A program made the translations under genes and the position numbers. 64,000 nt of DNA, from assembly GCF_028714215.1 (NCBI RefSeq), contig NZ_JAQTMS010000005.1, positions 1-64,000 on the forward strand, written 5' to 3'. Each line of letters opens with the position of its first letter. The stretch's first letter is position 1. This document shows, in pieces, positions 12,141 through 24,646 of this stretch. Below the pieces are notes generated by a model that searched no databases, was not told the DNA's origin, and saw only the letters and a program-made list of their open reading frames with translations. This stretch comes from Rhodoferax sp. Lineage in GTDB: Bacteria > Pseudomonadota > Gammaproteobacteria > Burkholderiales > Burkholderiaceae_C.

Positions 12141-13361
12141 TTGTCTAAAGTTGATGCCTCGCTGGAGGGGGGAAGCGCCCTGGTCGACAGCAAGATGACG
12201 CCGCTGGAGCGGCGCGCCAGCTTTTCACTGGCTTCCATTTTTGCCTTGCGCATGCTGGGCCTGTTCCTGATCCTGCCGGTGTTCGCGATCGAGGCCGGCA
12301 AATACCCGGGCGGCGACGATCCGGCCCTGATTGGCTTGACCATGGGTATTTATGGCCTGACGCAAGCCCTGCTGCAATTTCTCTACGGCATCGCCTCCGA
12401 CCGCTTGGGGCGCAAGCCTGTCATTGTGTTTGGCTTGCTGCTGTTTGCGCTGGGCAGTTTTGTCGCGGCCCTGGCGCCCAGCCTGAACTGGCTGGCGATA
12501 GGGCGGGCGGTGCAGGGCGCCGGGGCCGTCTCGGCGGCGGTGACGGCCTTGCTGGCGGACCAGACGCGCGACCTGGTGCGCACCAAATCGATGGCGCTGG
12601 TGGGTGCCAGCATCGGCCTGATGTTTGCCCTGTCCCTGGTCATGGCGCCCTTGCTGGTGGCCTATATCGGGCTGGCCGGCCTGTTTGCCATGACCGGCAC
12701 CTTGGCCTTGCTGGGCGTGGCGGTGGTGATCTGGTGGGTGCCGGCCGAGCCGCTGGAGCACAAGAACCTGCCGCGCGGGCGGCTGCCGGAAGTGCTGCGG
12801 CTGGCCGCCCTGCTGCGTCTGAATTTTGGCGTGTTTGTGCTGCACGCGGTGCAACTGGCCATGTGGATGGCGGTGCCGGCCATGCTGGTGCAGGCCGGTT
12901 TGGCGCGCGATCATCACTGGTGGGTTTACCTGCCGGCCGTGCTGGGCTCGTTCGTGGTCATGGGCGGAACCCTGTTTCAACTGGAAAAGCGCGGTTATCT
13001 GCGCGCTGTGTTTCTGACTTCCATTGGTTTGATGGCCGCCGTGCAAGTGGGCTTGCTGCTGACCCTGGGCAGCGCCAGCGTTGCCAGCATGGGGGTCCTG
13101 CTGTTTGTGTTTTTTTACGGCTTCAATGTGCTGGAGGCGAGCCAGCCCAGCATGGTCTCGCGCATGGCACCGGTCCATGTCCGCGGTGCCGCCATGGGGG
13201 TCTACAACACGCTGCAATCGCTGGGTTTTTTTGCCGGTGGCGTGATGGGCGGCTGGCTGGTCAAGCACGTCGGCGCCTCAGGCCTGTTTGCCGTTTGCGC
13301 CGGGCTGATGCTGCTGTGGCTGCTGGTGGCCTGGCCGATGCGCGCGCCAAAGGCAGGATAA
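12141..13361 (+). CDS. MFS transporter (sugar/drug efflux type)
   Basis: A 406-residue major facilitator with about twelve transmembrane segments. Motif A of the family appears between helices 2 and 3 as [11 protein letters not shown]; the N-terminus runs [30 protein letters not shown]. It resembles the YajR/YfcJ-like multidrug-efflux group, but the substrate is unknown. The TTG at 12141 is preferred because GGAGAG lies 7-12 bases before it; the ATG at 12195 (388 residues) is the alternative and would remove only a polar leader. A TAGACAAT box at about 12087 could be the -10 element. Divergent from uvrA. Confidence 0.83.
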   Translation: MSKVDASLEGGSALVDSKMTPLERRASFSLASIFALRMLGLFLILPVFAIEAGKYPGGDDPALIGLTMGIYGLTQALLQFLYGIASDRLGRKPVIVFGLLLFALGSFVAALAPSLNWLAIGRAVQGAGAVSAAVTALLADQTRDLVRTKSMALVGASIGLMFALSLVMAPLLVAYIGLAGLFAMTGTLALLGVAVVIWWVPAEPLEHKNLPRGRLPEVLRLAALLRLNFGVFVLHAVQLAMWMAVPAMLVQAGLARDHHWWVYLPAVLGSFVVMGGTLFQLEKRGYLRAVFLTSIGLMAAVQVGLLLTLGSASVASMGVLLFVFFYGFNVLEASQPSMVSRMAPVHVRGAAMGVYNTLQSLGFFAGGVMGGWLVKHVGASGLFAVCAGLMLLWLLVAWPMRAPKAG

Positions 13362-13375
13362 TAAAGACCAAAACT

Positions 13376-13424
13376 TTGCGGGACAGACCGCAGCTACGCG
13401 AAGCGAGCCAGCTCTGTCCTCAAC
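13376..13424 (+). repeat. GGGACAGACC hairpin repeat, copy A (ssb leader)
   Basis: A 49-base hairpin unit: outer stem GGACAGA with TCTGTCC, inner stem-loop CGC-GAA-GCG, ending CTCAAC. It lies between the MFS stop and ssb; the ssb ribosome site AAGGAG begins within 10 bases of its end. It is the same element as the copies at 13943, 14017, 38548, 38744, 60068 and 60151. Confidence 0.8.
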
Positions 13425-13440
13425 ACTTTAAGGAGATACC

Positions 13441-13938
13441 ATGGCATCCGTCAACAAAGTCATTCTCGTCGGCAACCTGGGGCGCGACCCCGAAATCCGG
13501 TATTTGCCCAGTGGTGACCCGGTCGCCAACGTCACGATTGCCACCAGCAGCAAGTACAAGAGCAAGACCGGCGAAATGGTCGAAGAGACCGAGTGGCACC
13601 GCGTCACCTTCTTTGGCAAGTTGGCCGAGATCGTCGGTCAGTATCTGAAAAAAGGCCGCCCGGTCTATGTCGAAGGCCGCATCAAGACGCGCAAGTACAC
13701 CGACAAGGACGGCGTCGAGAAATATGCCACCGACATCATCGCCAACGAGATGCAGATGCTGGGCGGCCGCGAGGGCATGGGTGGCCCGTCCGGCGACGAT
13801 GAAGGCGCCGACGGCGGCTATTCGCGCCCGGCCCCGGCGTCCCGTCCCGCCGCCTCTGCGCCCGCCGCACGGCAAGCACCGGCAGCGTCCAAGCCGTCCA
13901 GCGGCTTTGACGACATGGACGACGATATTCCCTTCTGA
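13441..13938 (+). CDS. ssb: Single-stranded DNA-binding protein
   Basis: A 165-residue SSB that protects and organises single-stranded DNA in replication, recombination and repair. The N-terminal OB fold (1-110) begins [18 protein letters not shown] and includes the tryptophan-containing [12 protein letters not shown] strand. It is followed by a Gly/Pro/Ala-rich disordered linker and ends in the acidic tip DDDIPF, which binds partner proteins. The ribosome site AAGGAGATACC directly precedes the ATG. The leader contains copy A of the GGGACAGACC hairpin repeat, and two more copies follow the stop codon, so the gene is bracketed by the repeat. In many proteobacteria ssb lies near uvrA, as here. 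Confidence 0.97.
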   Translation: MASVNKVILVGNLGRDPEIRYLPSGDPVANVTIATSSKYKSKTGEMVEETEWHRVTFFGKLAEIVGQYLKKGRPVYVEGRIKTRKYTDKDGVEKYATDIIANEMQMLGGREGMGGPSGDDEGADGGYSRPAPASRPAASAPAARQAPAASKPSSGFDDMDDDIPF

Positions 13939-13942
13939 GGTC

Positions 13943-13991
13943 TTGCGGGACAGACCGCAGCCACACGAAGTGGGCCAGCTCTGTCCTCAAC
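13943..13991 (+). repeat. GGGACAGACC hairpin repeat, copy B
   Basis: A 49-base copy directly after the ssb stop codon. Outer stem GGACAGA/TCTGTCC; inner stem CAC-GAA-GTG, a compensated version of the CGC-GAA-GCG stem in copy A. Followed by a short spacer containing GGATGTTGGAGG and then copy C in direct orientation. It could also act as a terminator-like hairpin for ssb, although no T-run follows. Confidence 0.8.
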
Positions 13992-14016
13992 ATTTCTTCG
14001 GATGTTGGAGGTTTCC

Positions 14017-14065
14017 TTGCGGGACAGACCGCAGCCACACGAAGTGGGCCAGCTCTGTCCCCAAC
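14017..14065 (+). repeat. GGGACAGACC hairpin repeat, copy C
   Basis: Almost identical to copy B (CCCCAAC instead of CCTCAAC at the end), 74 bases further on in the same orientation. The 234 bases between this copy and the next gene hold no convincing gene; a short open frame from 14075 has no support. Confidence 0.8.
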
Positions 14066-14299
14066 CAATACCGGAATGTTGAGCGCCTGTGGTGGCGCGC
14101 CAGGCGTCCGTGGCGTGACGCTTGCTCGCTCGCGGACGTGGCGTTTCCGGTTTTCTGACTGAGTGGTGTCAACGCTGCGAGTGCCTGTCCAAGGCCAACA
14201 ACACCGCGAATGGGTTCCAGCGCCCCGCCACAGCCACCTGGCACGCTGGGGGAGTAGTTGGTTTGCGGTGATACCTCCGACGAACCTGAAACGACATCA

Positions 14300-15502
14300 A
14301 TGAAAAAAAATCGCAATGAACTTCTGCTGCTGGCCGGCGATGGCTTGTCGGCCTTCGGAACCTGGATCGACTTCCTGGCGATCCTGACGCTGGCCGCCTA
14401 CCAGTTTCATGTGTCGTCGTATCAGATGGCGACGGTGAGCGCCGCCGGCGTGCTGCCGGGCATGCTGCTGTCCCCATTCATAGGCCGCCTTTGTGATCGG
14501 GGAAATCCACAGAAAGTTCTGCTGGCCTCGATAGTGGCGAGGGTCCTCGCTACCGGCGCCATCCTCTTTTGCCACGACTATTTTGTGTTCCTCGCGCTGG
14601 TGGGCCTGCGCTCGGTCTTTGCCAGCGTGGCGCCGCCGGCCATCAACGTGCTGGCCGTCAGGTCGGTCGAACCGGCGCGGCGAGCGAGCTTCTACTCGCT
14701 TTTGAACGTGCTGAATAATTCCGCCAAAGTGTTGGCGCCGGCGATCGGTACGGTTTCCAGTTCGGTGGCGAGCGAGGCTTTTGCGCTGCTCATGTCGCTC
14801 ACTTTCTCCGCGGCGTCGCTGATTGCGTTTGCCTTCATCCGCCTTGGATCGAAGGAAATTGCGATTGATTCGGCGGGCGGCAGCGCGGCATTTGTTGCGA
14901 CAGCCAGACCCGGTCTGACGCCGCTGCTGTGGGTTGCGACCACCAGTGCGTTTTTCATTTTCATGGTGAACAACCTGGTTCCGCTGGTGCTCCAGCGCGC
15001 GGGCTTTGACAAGGCGTTGCTGGGCTTGCTGGTCAGTTGCGCGGGCGCCGGCAATATCCTTTCAGGGCTGTGGTTGGCCAGGAAGTCGGCCTCCAAGACC
15101 TTGCGCGCAGAGATCGGCGAGATGGTGTTGCCGGCGCTGTTTCAGGCACTTGGATTCGGCCTTATCGGAGTCCTTCTATGGCTCAATCCCGACCCGGTTG
15201 CCGTCATCCTGCCGCTCCTGTTCTTGCTGATTGGCACTTTCAGTGCACGTTATGCGATTGCCATGAACGTCTACGTTGCAGCACATTTTGCCGGTTCGAT
15301 TGGCGCAGTGTGGGGTGTGCTGCAGGCCTGGCAGAGCGCCATGATCCTGCTCGCACCCATGCTTGGGGCGGTGGTGCTCGATGCCATGGGGGCAGCGTCC
15401 CTGTTCGCGTTTTCCACTGGCGCCGCTGTCATTTCCTTCGCGCTGTTCTACGTGCTCAGAGCCATGGGCCTGCCACGGTTGCAAGTGTCCGCGTCAAGCT
15501 GA
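14300..15502 (+). CDS. MFS transporter, EntS/MFS_3-like
   Basis: A 400-residue major facilitator with about twelve membrane segments. Motif A between helices 2 and 3 is present as GRLCDRGNPQKVLLAS, and the N-terminus starts MKKNRNELLLLAGDGLSAFGTWID, as in the MFS_3/EntS-like group, which includes siderophore and macrolide exporters. No substrate can be assigned. The start at 14300 has a weak upstream site (GAAACGA); the in-frame codon at 14258 adds a hydrophilic leader without support. The gene stands alone between the ssb repeat cluster and the cytochrome c' gene. Confidence 0.8.
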   Translation: MKKNRNELLLLAGDGLSAFGTWIDFLAILTLAAYQFHVSSYQMATVSAAGVLPGMLLSPFIGRLCDRGNPQKVLLASIVARVLATGAILFCHDYFVFLALVGLRSVFASVAPPAINVLAVRSVEPARRASFYSLLNVLNNSAKVLAPAIGTVSSSVASEAFALLMSLTFSAASLIAFAFIRLGSKEIAIDSAGGSAAFVATARPGLTPLLWVATTSAFFIFMVNNLVPLVLQRAGFDKALLGLLVSCAGAGNILSGLWLARKSASKTLRAEIGEMVLPALFQALGFGLIGVLLWLNPDPVAVILPLLFLLIGTFSARYAIAMNVYVAAHFAGSIGAVWGVLQAWQSAMILLAPMLGAVVLDAMGAASLFAFSTGAAVISFALFYVLRAMGLPRLQVSASS

Positions 15503-15653
15503 TTGACCCTGCCACTTGAGATGACCTCTGCCCAGCACGCCCAAGCGCGTGGCTCGGCAGCAAGAAATCGCATACGCCGATACACTGCGGCCGAGCTGGT
15601 TTCTTGAACGAGCTTGTCTTCACAAACCCATTCTTCAACCCGTAAGGATCTCC

Positions 15654-16109
15654 ATGAAAACAATTGCTGCATTTGTTCTGGCCGCTTCGGCCGCTGCCCT
15701 GAGCACGCCCGCGCTGGCCCAATTTGCCAAGCCGGAAGACGCCATCAAGTACCGCCAGAGCGCGCTGACGGTGATGGCAACGCATTTTGGCCGCCTGGGC
15801 GCTATGGTCAACGGCAGGGTGGCGTTCGACGCCAAGGCGGCAGCGGAAAACGCCGCCATCGTCGAGACCCTGTCCAAGCTGCCCTGGGCGGCTTTCGGTG
15901 AAGGTACCGACAAGGGCGGCAACACCAAGGCTCTGCCCGAAGTCTGGAAGGAACAGGCCAAGTTCAAGGAAGCGTCCGAGAAACTAATGGCCGAGGTGGT
16001 CAAACTCAATGCCGCGGCCAAGGTCGGCACGCTGGACAGCCTGAAAGGCGCTTTCGGCAACGTGGGGGCCGCCTGCAAAGGGTGCCACGACAACTTCAGG
16101 GCCAAGTAA
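15654..16109 (+). CDS. Cytochrome c' (class II c-type cytochrome)
   Basis: A 151-residue periplasmic haem protein. Residues 1-22 form a Sec signal ending ALA-QF. The mature four-helix domain carries the haem-binding C-K-G-C-H at residues 141-145, close to the C-terminus as is standard for class II cytochromes. Cytochromes c' bind NO and CO and are implicated in nitrosative-stress protection or electron transfer; the exact role here is unknown. A good ribosome site (AAGGA) lies 7 bases before the ATG. No cytochrome b partner gene lies beside it, unlike some c'-cytochrome b561 operons. Confidence 0.92.
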   Translation: MKTIAAFVLAASAAALSTPALAQFAKPEDAIKYRQSALTVMATHFGRLGAMVNGRVAFDAKAAAENAAIVETLSKLPWAAFGEGTDKGGNTKALPEVWKEQAKFKEASEKLMAEVVKLNAAAKVGTLDSLKGAFGNVGAACKGCHDNFRAK

Positions 16110-16307
16110 TTTCGTGATTTGAGAGTTACCTGCCTGCGGGGCGGCGCTGTCGGCACGCCGCGAACCGACAGGCGTCTGGGCTCCGATGCCTCGCGCTTTT
16201 TGTTGAGCTATCGCAAGAGGCCCACACGCTGGGCCCGAATCCGGCGTGCGATGCGGTGATCAAGGCCGTACCATCGCCAATGTCAAGCGATTCACCAAGG
16301 AGCAAGC

Positions 16308-16640
16308 ATGCAAATAGCCGATATCCCTTTCGTGACCACGGACTGGTCAAAAATTGAACCGACCGAACACAAGGGCGAGCGTGGAACCTCGCACTGGCGC
16401 ACCGGTCAATTTGGCAGCATTCGAGTGCGGATCGTCGAATACTCCGCAGACTTCCTGATGGATCACTGGTGCTCCAAAGGCCATGTCTTCTATTGTCTTG
16501 ATGGCGAGTTTCATGTCGAGCTGGACGATGGGCGCAAGTTCACCCTGACACCAGGCGTCAGCTACCAGGTCGCCGACAACGCGGAAGCGCACCGTCACCA
16601 TACAACGACCGTCGGCGCCAAAGTGTTTGTGGTCGACTAG
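16308..16640 (+). CDS. Small cupin-fold protein (DHCW-motif type)
   Basis: A 110-residue cytoplasmic single-domain cupin. The barrel core contains MDHWCSKGHVFYCLDGEF (residues about 51-68), with the Asp-His-Trp-Cys cluster that gives this small family its name, and a second histidine cluster EAHRHH near residues 92-97 that could complete a metal site. Function is not established; such proteins are often annotated only as DHCW-motif cupins. The ribosome site AAGGAGC lies 4 bases before the ATG. The preceding 198 bases contain an inverted repeat (CTGTCGG at 16147 with CCGACAG at 16165) but no gene. A 7-bp hairpin (16652-16669) follows the stop. Confidence 0.8.
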   Translation: MQIADIPFVTTDWSKIEPTEHKGERGTSHWRTGQFGSIRVRIVEYSADFLMDHWCSKGHVFYCLDGEFHVELDDGRKFTLTPGVSYQVADNAEAHRHHTTTVGAKVFVVD

Positions 16641-16787
16641 CCTCATCTTCTAGCGCCGTTTGCGGCGCTCCGCCGCCTCGGCCAGCGCCATCCCGAAGAT
16701 AACTGGGCTGGCGGTCATGGCGGGAGTGGCTTGTTGAGGAATGTCAAGCTCCAGCAGCCCTGGCTGGGCCAAAATTCGGGGGCTCAC

Positions 16788-16828
16788 TTGTACTGTGGGG
16801 GGTATTTATGTATACTCCTGCCAGTATA
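16788..16828 (+). promoter_or_regulatory. Sigma-70 promoter with overlapping palindromic operator for the RND-sqr operon
   Basis: TTGTAC (16788-16793) and TATACT (16811-16816) are separated by exactly 17 bases, a near-consensus promoter. The -10 hexamer is also the left arm of a perfect inverted repeat, TATACT-CCTGCC-AGTATA (16811-16828), placed where a repressor would block RNA polymerase. A second short palindrome, GTAT-N6-ATAC (16802-16815), overlaps it. C/G-centred palindromes of this kind are bound by CsoR/RcnR-family repressors, and such a repressor is the last gene of this operon (23290-23580). Repressor assignment is inference. Confidence 0.65.
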
Positions 16829-16840
16829 TAAAGGTGTCTC

Positions 16841-17932
16841 ATGAATTCACTTCCTTTTTTCAGTATTTCCGGGTCCGCCCGTGCGGCGCGCCACGCCGTG
16901 CTGTGCGCTGGCCTGCTGATTGGGTCCGTTGCCATGGCGCAGACCGCTCCGGCGGTGCCGGTCGTGTCGGCCCAGGTCAAGGCCGTGGGCACCGGTTTCG
17001 AACTTGACGGCGTGGTTCAGCCGGTCAAGCAGAGCACCATCTCGGCGCAGGCGGCCGGGCGCATTGTCACCTTGCTGGTCAAGGCCGGCGACAAGGTGCG
17101 TGCCGGTCAGGTGCTGGCCACCATCGACGACCGCGAAGCGCAAACGGGTGTGCAGCGCAGCCAGGCGCAGGTGGCGCAGGCGCAGGCCGAGTTGCGCAAT
17201 GCACAGGCCAACTTCGACCGGACCCGCGATTTGCAGAGCAAGGGTTTTGTCAGCGCTGCGGCGCTGGACACCGCCGACTCCCAACTCAAGTCTGCGCTAG
17301 CGGGCCGCGATCAGGCCGGTGCCGGCGCCAAACAATCGGCACTGGCGCAGGGCTTTACCCGGGTGCTGGCGCCGTTCGAGGGCTGGGTGTTGCAGACGCA
17401 GGTTGAGGCCGGCGATCTGGCGGTACCCGGCAAACCGCTGCTGACGCTTTATGCCCCGCTGCCGCTGCGGGCCGTGGTGCAGGTGCCGGTGTCGCGCTCC
17501 GGCGTGGCACGCGCGGCAACTGCGGTAGAGGTCTTGGTGGCAACCGGCGCGGCGCCGGCGCAATGGGTGCGTCCGGTCTCCAGCAGCACCGTGCCGACGG
17601 CCGATCCCGTGTCGCAAACCATAGAGTGGCGTCTTGAGTTGCCGGCCGAGACGGCGAAGGTCTTGTTGCCGGGGCAGCAAGTGCGGGTGCGTTTTGTCGG
17701 CAAGCAGGCCGACCGCATGGTGGTGCCGGCGCAAGCGCTGCTGCGCCGGGGCGAATTGACGGCGGTTTACGTTGTCGCCGGCAAGGGCTTTGCGCTGAAG
17801 GCGGTTCGCCTGGGTGCGGAGCATGGTGCCGAGGGCGTTGAAGTGGTGGCCGGCCTGACAGCCGGTGACCAGGTGGCGCTGGACCCGGTGAAAGCCGGCC
17901 TGGCCGGTGCCCAGCCCGCTGCGGCCAAGTGA
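16841..17932 (+). CDS. RND efflux periplasmic adaptor (HlyD/AcrA family)
   Basis: A 363-residue membrane-fusion protein. A signal segment (about 1-33, ending AMA-QT) leads into a lipoyl/biotinyl half (GRIVTLLVKAGDKVRAGQVLATID), a short alpha-hairpin of about 60 residues rich in Ala and Gln, the second lipoyl half (RVLAPFEGWVLQTQVEAGD), a beta-barrel domain and a membrane-proximal domain. Such adaptors connect an inner-membrane RND pump to an outer-membrane channel. The short hairpin fits the adaptor class of small RND systems. The ribosome site AAGGTG is 6 bases before the ATG, and the predicted transcript leader is only about 18 bases. The pump gene begins 7 bases after the stop. No outer-membrane TolC-like gene is in the operon. 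Confidence 0.9.
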   Translation: MNSLPFFSISGSARAARHAVLCAGLLIGSVAMAQTAPAVPVVSAQVKAVGTGFELDGVVQPVKQSTISAQAAGRIVTLLVKAGDKVRAGQVLATIDDREAQTGVQRSQAQVAQAQAELRNAQANFDRTRDLQSKGFVSAAALDTADSQLKSALAGRDQAGAGAKQSALAQGFTRVLAPFEGWVLQTQVEAGDLAVPGKPLLTLYAPLPLRAVVQVPVSRSGVARAATAVEVLVATGAAPAQWVRPVSSSTVPTADPVSQTIEWRLELPAETAKVLLPGQQVRVRFVGKQADRMVVPAQALLRRGELTAVYVVAGKGFALKAVRLGAEHGAEGVEVVAGLTAGDQVALDPVKAGLAGAQPAAAK

Positions 17933-17939
17933 GAGCGGC

Positions 17940-22522
<4,583 letters not shown>

Positions 22523-22549
22523 GTTTTTTTATCTCAAGGAGTCATCACC

Positions 22550-22774
22550 ATGTCCGTTCAACGTTTCATTTTTGTTTTTGCCGGCCTCTTCGTCATGATT
22601 TCACTGGCGCTGGGCGTCGAGGGCAGTCCTTTCTTCGTCAGCAAATGGGCGCTCGCCTTTACCGCTTTTGTCGGTGCCAATCTGTTTCAGTCGGGCTTCA
22701 CCAATTTTTGTCCGCTGGGCATCATCCTGAAAAAACTGGGTGTGCCGGAAGCCAAGATCGGCTGCGCCAACTGA
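22550..22774 (+). CDS. DUF2892 (YgaP C-terminal-like) small membrane protein
   Basis: A 74-residue inner-membrane protein with two hydrophobic helices (about 5-23 and 30-49) joined by a short loop, and a conserved SGFTNFCPLGIILKKLG stretch with a cysteine in the second half. DUF2892 domains occur alone or fused to rhodanese domains, as in YgaP, and are common in sulfur-stress operons, where they may handle sulfane sulfur or thiocyanate across the membrane. The ribosome site AAGGAG is 8 bases before the ATG. A position between sqr and osmC in a tight operon supports a sulfur-related role, not proven. Confidence 0.85.
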   Translation: MSVQRFIFVFAGLFVMISLALGVEGSPFFVSKWALAFTAFVGANLFQSGFTNFCPLGIILKKLGVPEAKIGCAN

Positions 22775-22819
22775 GAGCGGGATCATCCCGCGCCGATTCA
22801 CTGGGCCTAAGGAGTTTTC

Positions 22820-23266
22820 ATGAGCGAGACCCGTATTCACGTTCAGCTCAAGCAAAAGCAGAACTACCAGTTCGAGATCGACTTCGGCGCTGGAATTCCA
22901 GCGCTTATGGGCGATGAGCCGGCGCCGCTGGGCGCTGGGCAAGGCCCGTCGCCGGTGCAACTGCTGGCGGCGGCGGTGGGCAATTGCCTGTCCGATTCCC
23001 TGCTGTTTGCCTTGCGCAAATTCAAGCAGGCGCCGGAGCCGATTCAGTGCGATGTGCAGGCCGAAGTCGGTCGCAATGCCGAGGGGCGTCTGCGCGTGCT
23101 GCAAATCAAGGCGCTGCTGACGCTGGGTGTGCCGGCCGCCGCGCTGGCGCAACTGGACCGGGTGCTGAGCCAGTTTGAAGCCTTCTGCACCGTGACGCAG
23201 AGCGTCGGACAGGGCATTCCGGTGCAGATCGAAGTGGTCGATGCGCTGGGTGTTCGATTAAAGTAA
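22820..23266 (+). CDS. OsmC/Ohr family protein
   Basis: A 148-residue cytoplasmic protein of the OsmC fold. Members reduce organic hydroperoxides or act on persulfides through two cysteines. Both are present: VGNCLSDS at about residue 55 at the head of the central helix, and FEAFCTVT near 119. Length matches single-domain members. The opening glycine and proline motif (GQGPSPVQLLAAAVGNC) is characteristic. Strong ribosome site TAAGGAG. In the setting of sqr, DUF2892 and a thiol-type repressor, persulfide handling is as likely as peroxide reduction. Confidence 0.87.
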   Translation: MSETRIHVQLKQKQNYQFEIDFGAGIPALMGDEPAPLGAGQGPSPVQLLAAAVGNCLSDSLLFALRKFKQAPEPIQCDVQAEVGRNAEGRLRVLQIKALLTLGVPAAALAQLDRVLSQFEAFCTVTQSVGQGIPVQIEVVDALGVRLK

Positions 23267-23289
23267 TTGGTTGCTTGCAAGGAAATACC

Positions 23290-23580
23290 ATGACTGTTTT
23301 GACAGATGCTGCCGCCCGCACCGATGTGCTCAACCGCCTGCGGCGCGCCGAGGGGCAGATCCGCGGCTTGCAGCGCATGATCGAGGAGGGCGAGGAATGT
23401 CTGAAAATTGGGCAGCAGTTTTCGGCCGTGCGCAAAGCGCTGGACAGCACTTATTTGCGCATGACCATGTGCTTTATGGAGCAGGAACTGGAAGCCTGCA
23501 TCCAGCCCGACGAAACACAGAAAACGGGCCTGGAGGGCATGCTCAAGGACATGGAAACGCTGCTGGCCCGCATGGGCTAG
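23290..23580 (+). CDS. CsoR/RcnR/FrmR-family transcriptional repressor, thiol type
   Basis: A 96-residue all-helical repressor of the DUF156 family. The basic DNA-contact helix is LNRLRRAEGQIRGLQRMI (14-31). Cys37 aligns with the first metal or thiol ligand of the family. The copper sensor's His-x-x-x-Cys pair is not conserved; instead there are Cys61 and Cys70 in helix 3, after a region about 4 residues longer than in CsoR. This argues against copper sensing and is compatible with a persulfide or disulfide switch like CstR. Start at 23290, with AAGGAA upstream. As last gene of the operon it probably autoregulates the palindromic promoter at 16788-16828. Confidence 0.87.
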   Translation: MTVLTDAAARTDVLNRLRRAEGQIRGLQRMIEEGEECLKIGQQFSAVRKALDSTYLRMTMCFMEQELEACIQPDETQKTGLEGMLKDMETLLARMG

Positions 23581-23764
23581 CAGAGCATATTCCGGTTCAA
23601 ACACTAATTCCGCTGACATTCCACCACTTGTGGATCAATGACTTTTCATGCGCGGAATTTTGAAACTGGTGGAGGTGAATCCACAATTTTGTCGAACGCG
23701 ACGCAGCGTGAAAAAGACGTTCACGACAGGCTGCGTTCCGATTGCAGAAATCGACTCCAGCAGT
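23581..23764. other. Intergenic junction at the 3' ends of two convergent operons
   Basis: No gene is seen. The stretch holds partly symmetric sequence (CCACCACTTGTGG near 23622 and TGGTGGAGGTGAATCCAC near 23667) that resembles the end of an insertion sequence, possibly of IS21 type, but no transposase fragment can be read. It marks the left edge of the lower-GC block that follows. Confidence 0.3.
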
Positions 23765-24493
23765 TCAAATAGTCCTCGGAGCGTTGGCCCTGATGAGCAA
23801 GTAGCCTCGACTTAAGCCGGTGTCGGCGTCCACAGATTGCATTGCCCGCCACAACGCAGGAAGTGCCACCCAATGCGGCGGGTACTTGAATCGCGCCACA
23901 TCCATGATCAGCACCAAGTCCTGCGCGGCATGGTAGCCCCCGATGGGTGAGAAGTGACCATTTCCTGTCTGCCCCAAAGTGGCCCGGGAATACGACGCTA
24001 TCAGGGCTTCGCCGGTCACCCCGTCGCCCACAACCCGTGATGTCACTCGCGATACCTCGCGTCTAAATGTTTCGATGCTTTCTGCGTGAGCATCAGCATG
24101 CACTGAAACGACGTCCACCCCATTGCAGCGGCCTAATTCTGCGAGGCGGTCCAGGGTAATGCCTTCTTTGTCGATTTTTACGAGCTGCTGGCAACAGTCT
24201 GCAACGTCCTCATTAAACCAGCGCCAAACGCCTTTCCAACGCCGTTTGGGATCGACTTGCAGTGCGTTCAGCACCATGACAAGGCTGCTGATACCGCAGT
24301 AGGTTGGCTCCGCTTGGGTCTGAAATTGTTCAGCTAGCGCAAAATAGCTGTGCATCCCGCCCCCAGTCAAAGCCTCTTGAAAAACGGTGCGGCCTTGCGT
24401 GGCGGAAAAAGGAATCTGCTCATCCGGTAGCGTGCGTTTGTACCGGCCTTGATCTGGGCCGGCATCCGCTTGCGCTTTGAATTCACACCGCAT
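23765..24493 (-). CDS. Phytochelatin synthase, plant-like catalytic domain
   Basis: A 242-residue papain-like gamma-glutamylcysteine dipeptidyl transferase, which makes (gamma-Glu-Cys)n-Gly peptides from glutathione or hydrolyses glutathione. The catalytic triad is complete: Cys66 in QTQAEPTYCGISSLVMVLNA, His180 in TGNGHFSPIGGYH, Asp198 in IMDVARFKYPPHW. Many plant PCS landmarks are kept: DPKRRWKGVWRWF, DCC, and a C-terminal STG-like DADTGLSRGYLLI. Only the catalytic domain is present, without the Cys-rich C-terminal half of plant enzymes. The ATG at 24493 is preferred for its GGAGAG site; a TTG at 24589 and ATG at 24532 are alternatives. It is the last gene of the - strand block behind arsM, separated by about 150 bases. 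Confidence 0.92.
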   Translation of the reverse strand: MRCEFKAQADAGPDQGRYKRTLPDEQIPFSATQGRTVFQEALTGGGMHSYFALAEQFQTQAEPTYCGISSLVMVLNALQVDPKRRWKGVWRWFNEDVADCCQQLVKIDKEGITLDRLAELGRCNGVDVVSVHADAHAESIETFRREVSRVTSRVVGDGVTGEALIASYSRATLGQTGNGHFSPIGGYHAAQDLVLIMDVARFKYPPHWVALPALWRAMQSVDADTGLSRGYLLIRANAPRTI

Positions 24494-24646
24494 GTTGGGT
24501 CTCTCCACTTTGTGTTGAAGTATCGAACGCATCTTCGGTACCCGTCTTACGCTGTGTAAGCTGGCGGGCGCCAGCGCCAAATGCCGCAAGCGTCAGCACG
24601 AGCGCCCAACTCGATTACCGGCTGCGCAAACTGGAGCAATACCCGA

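Noticed and set aside
14258..14299. An upstream in-frame start for the second MFS transporter
   Set aside because: The added 14 residues are hydrophilic, have no ribosome site and do not belong to the first membrane helix.
23600..23700. Possible IS21-type terminal sequence left of the metal block
   Set aside because: Only short imperfect symmetry is visible and no transposase fragment can be translated; kept only as a boundary note.
24525..24552. A + strand GCATC...CCGTCTTA resembling a third ECF promoter near the phytochelatin synthase start
   Set aside because: It points away from the gene and the spacing between the two boxes is about 7 bases shorter than in the two good copies.
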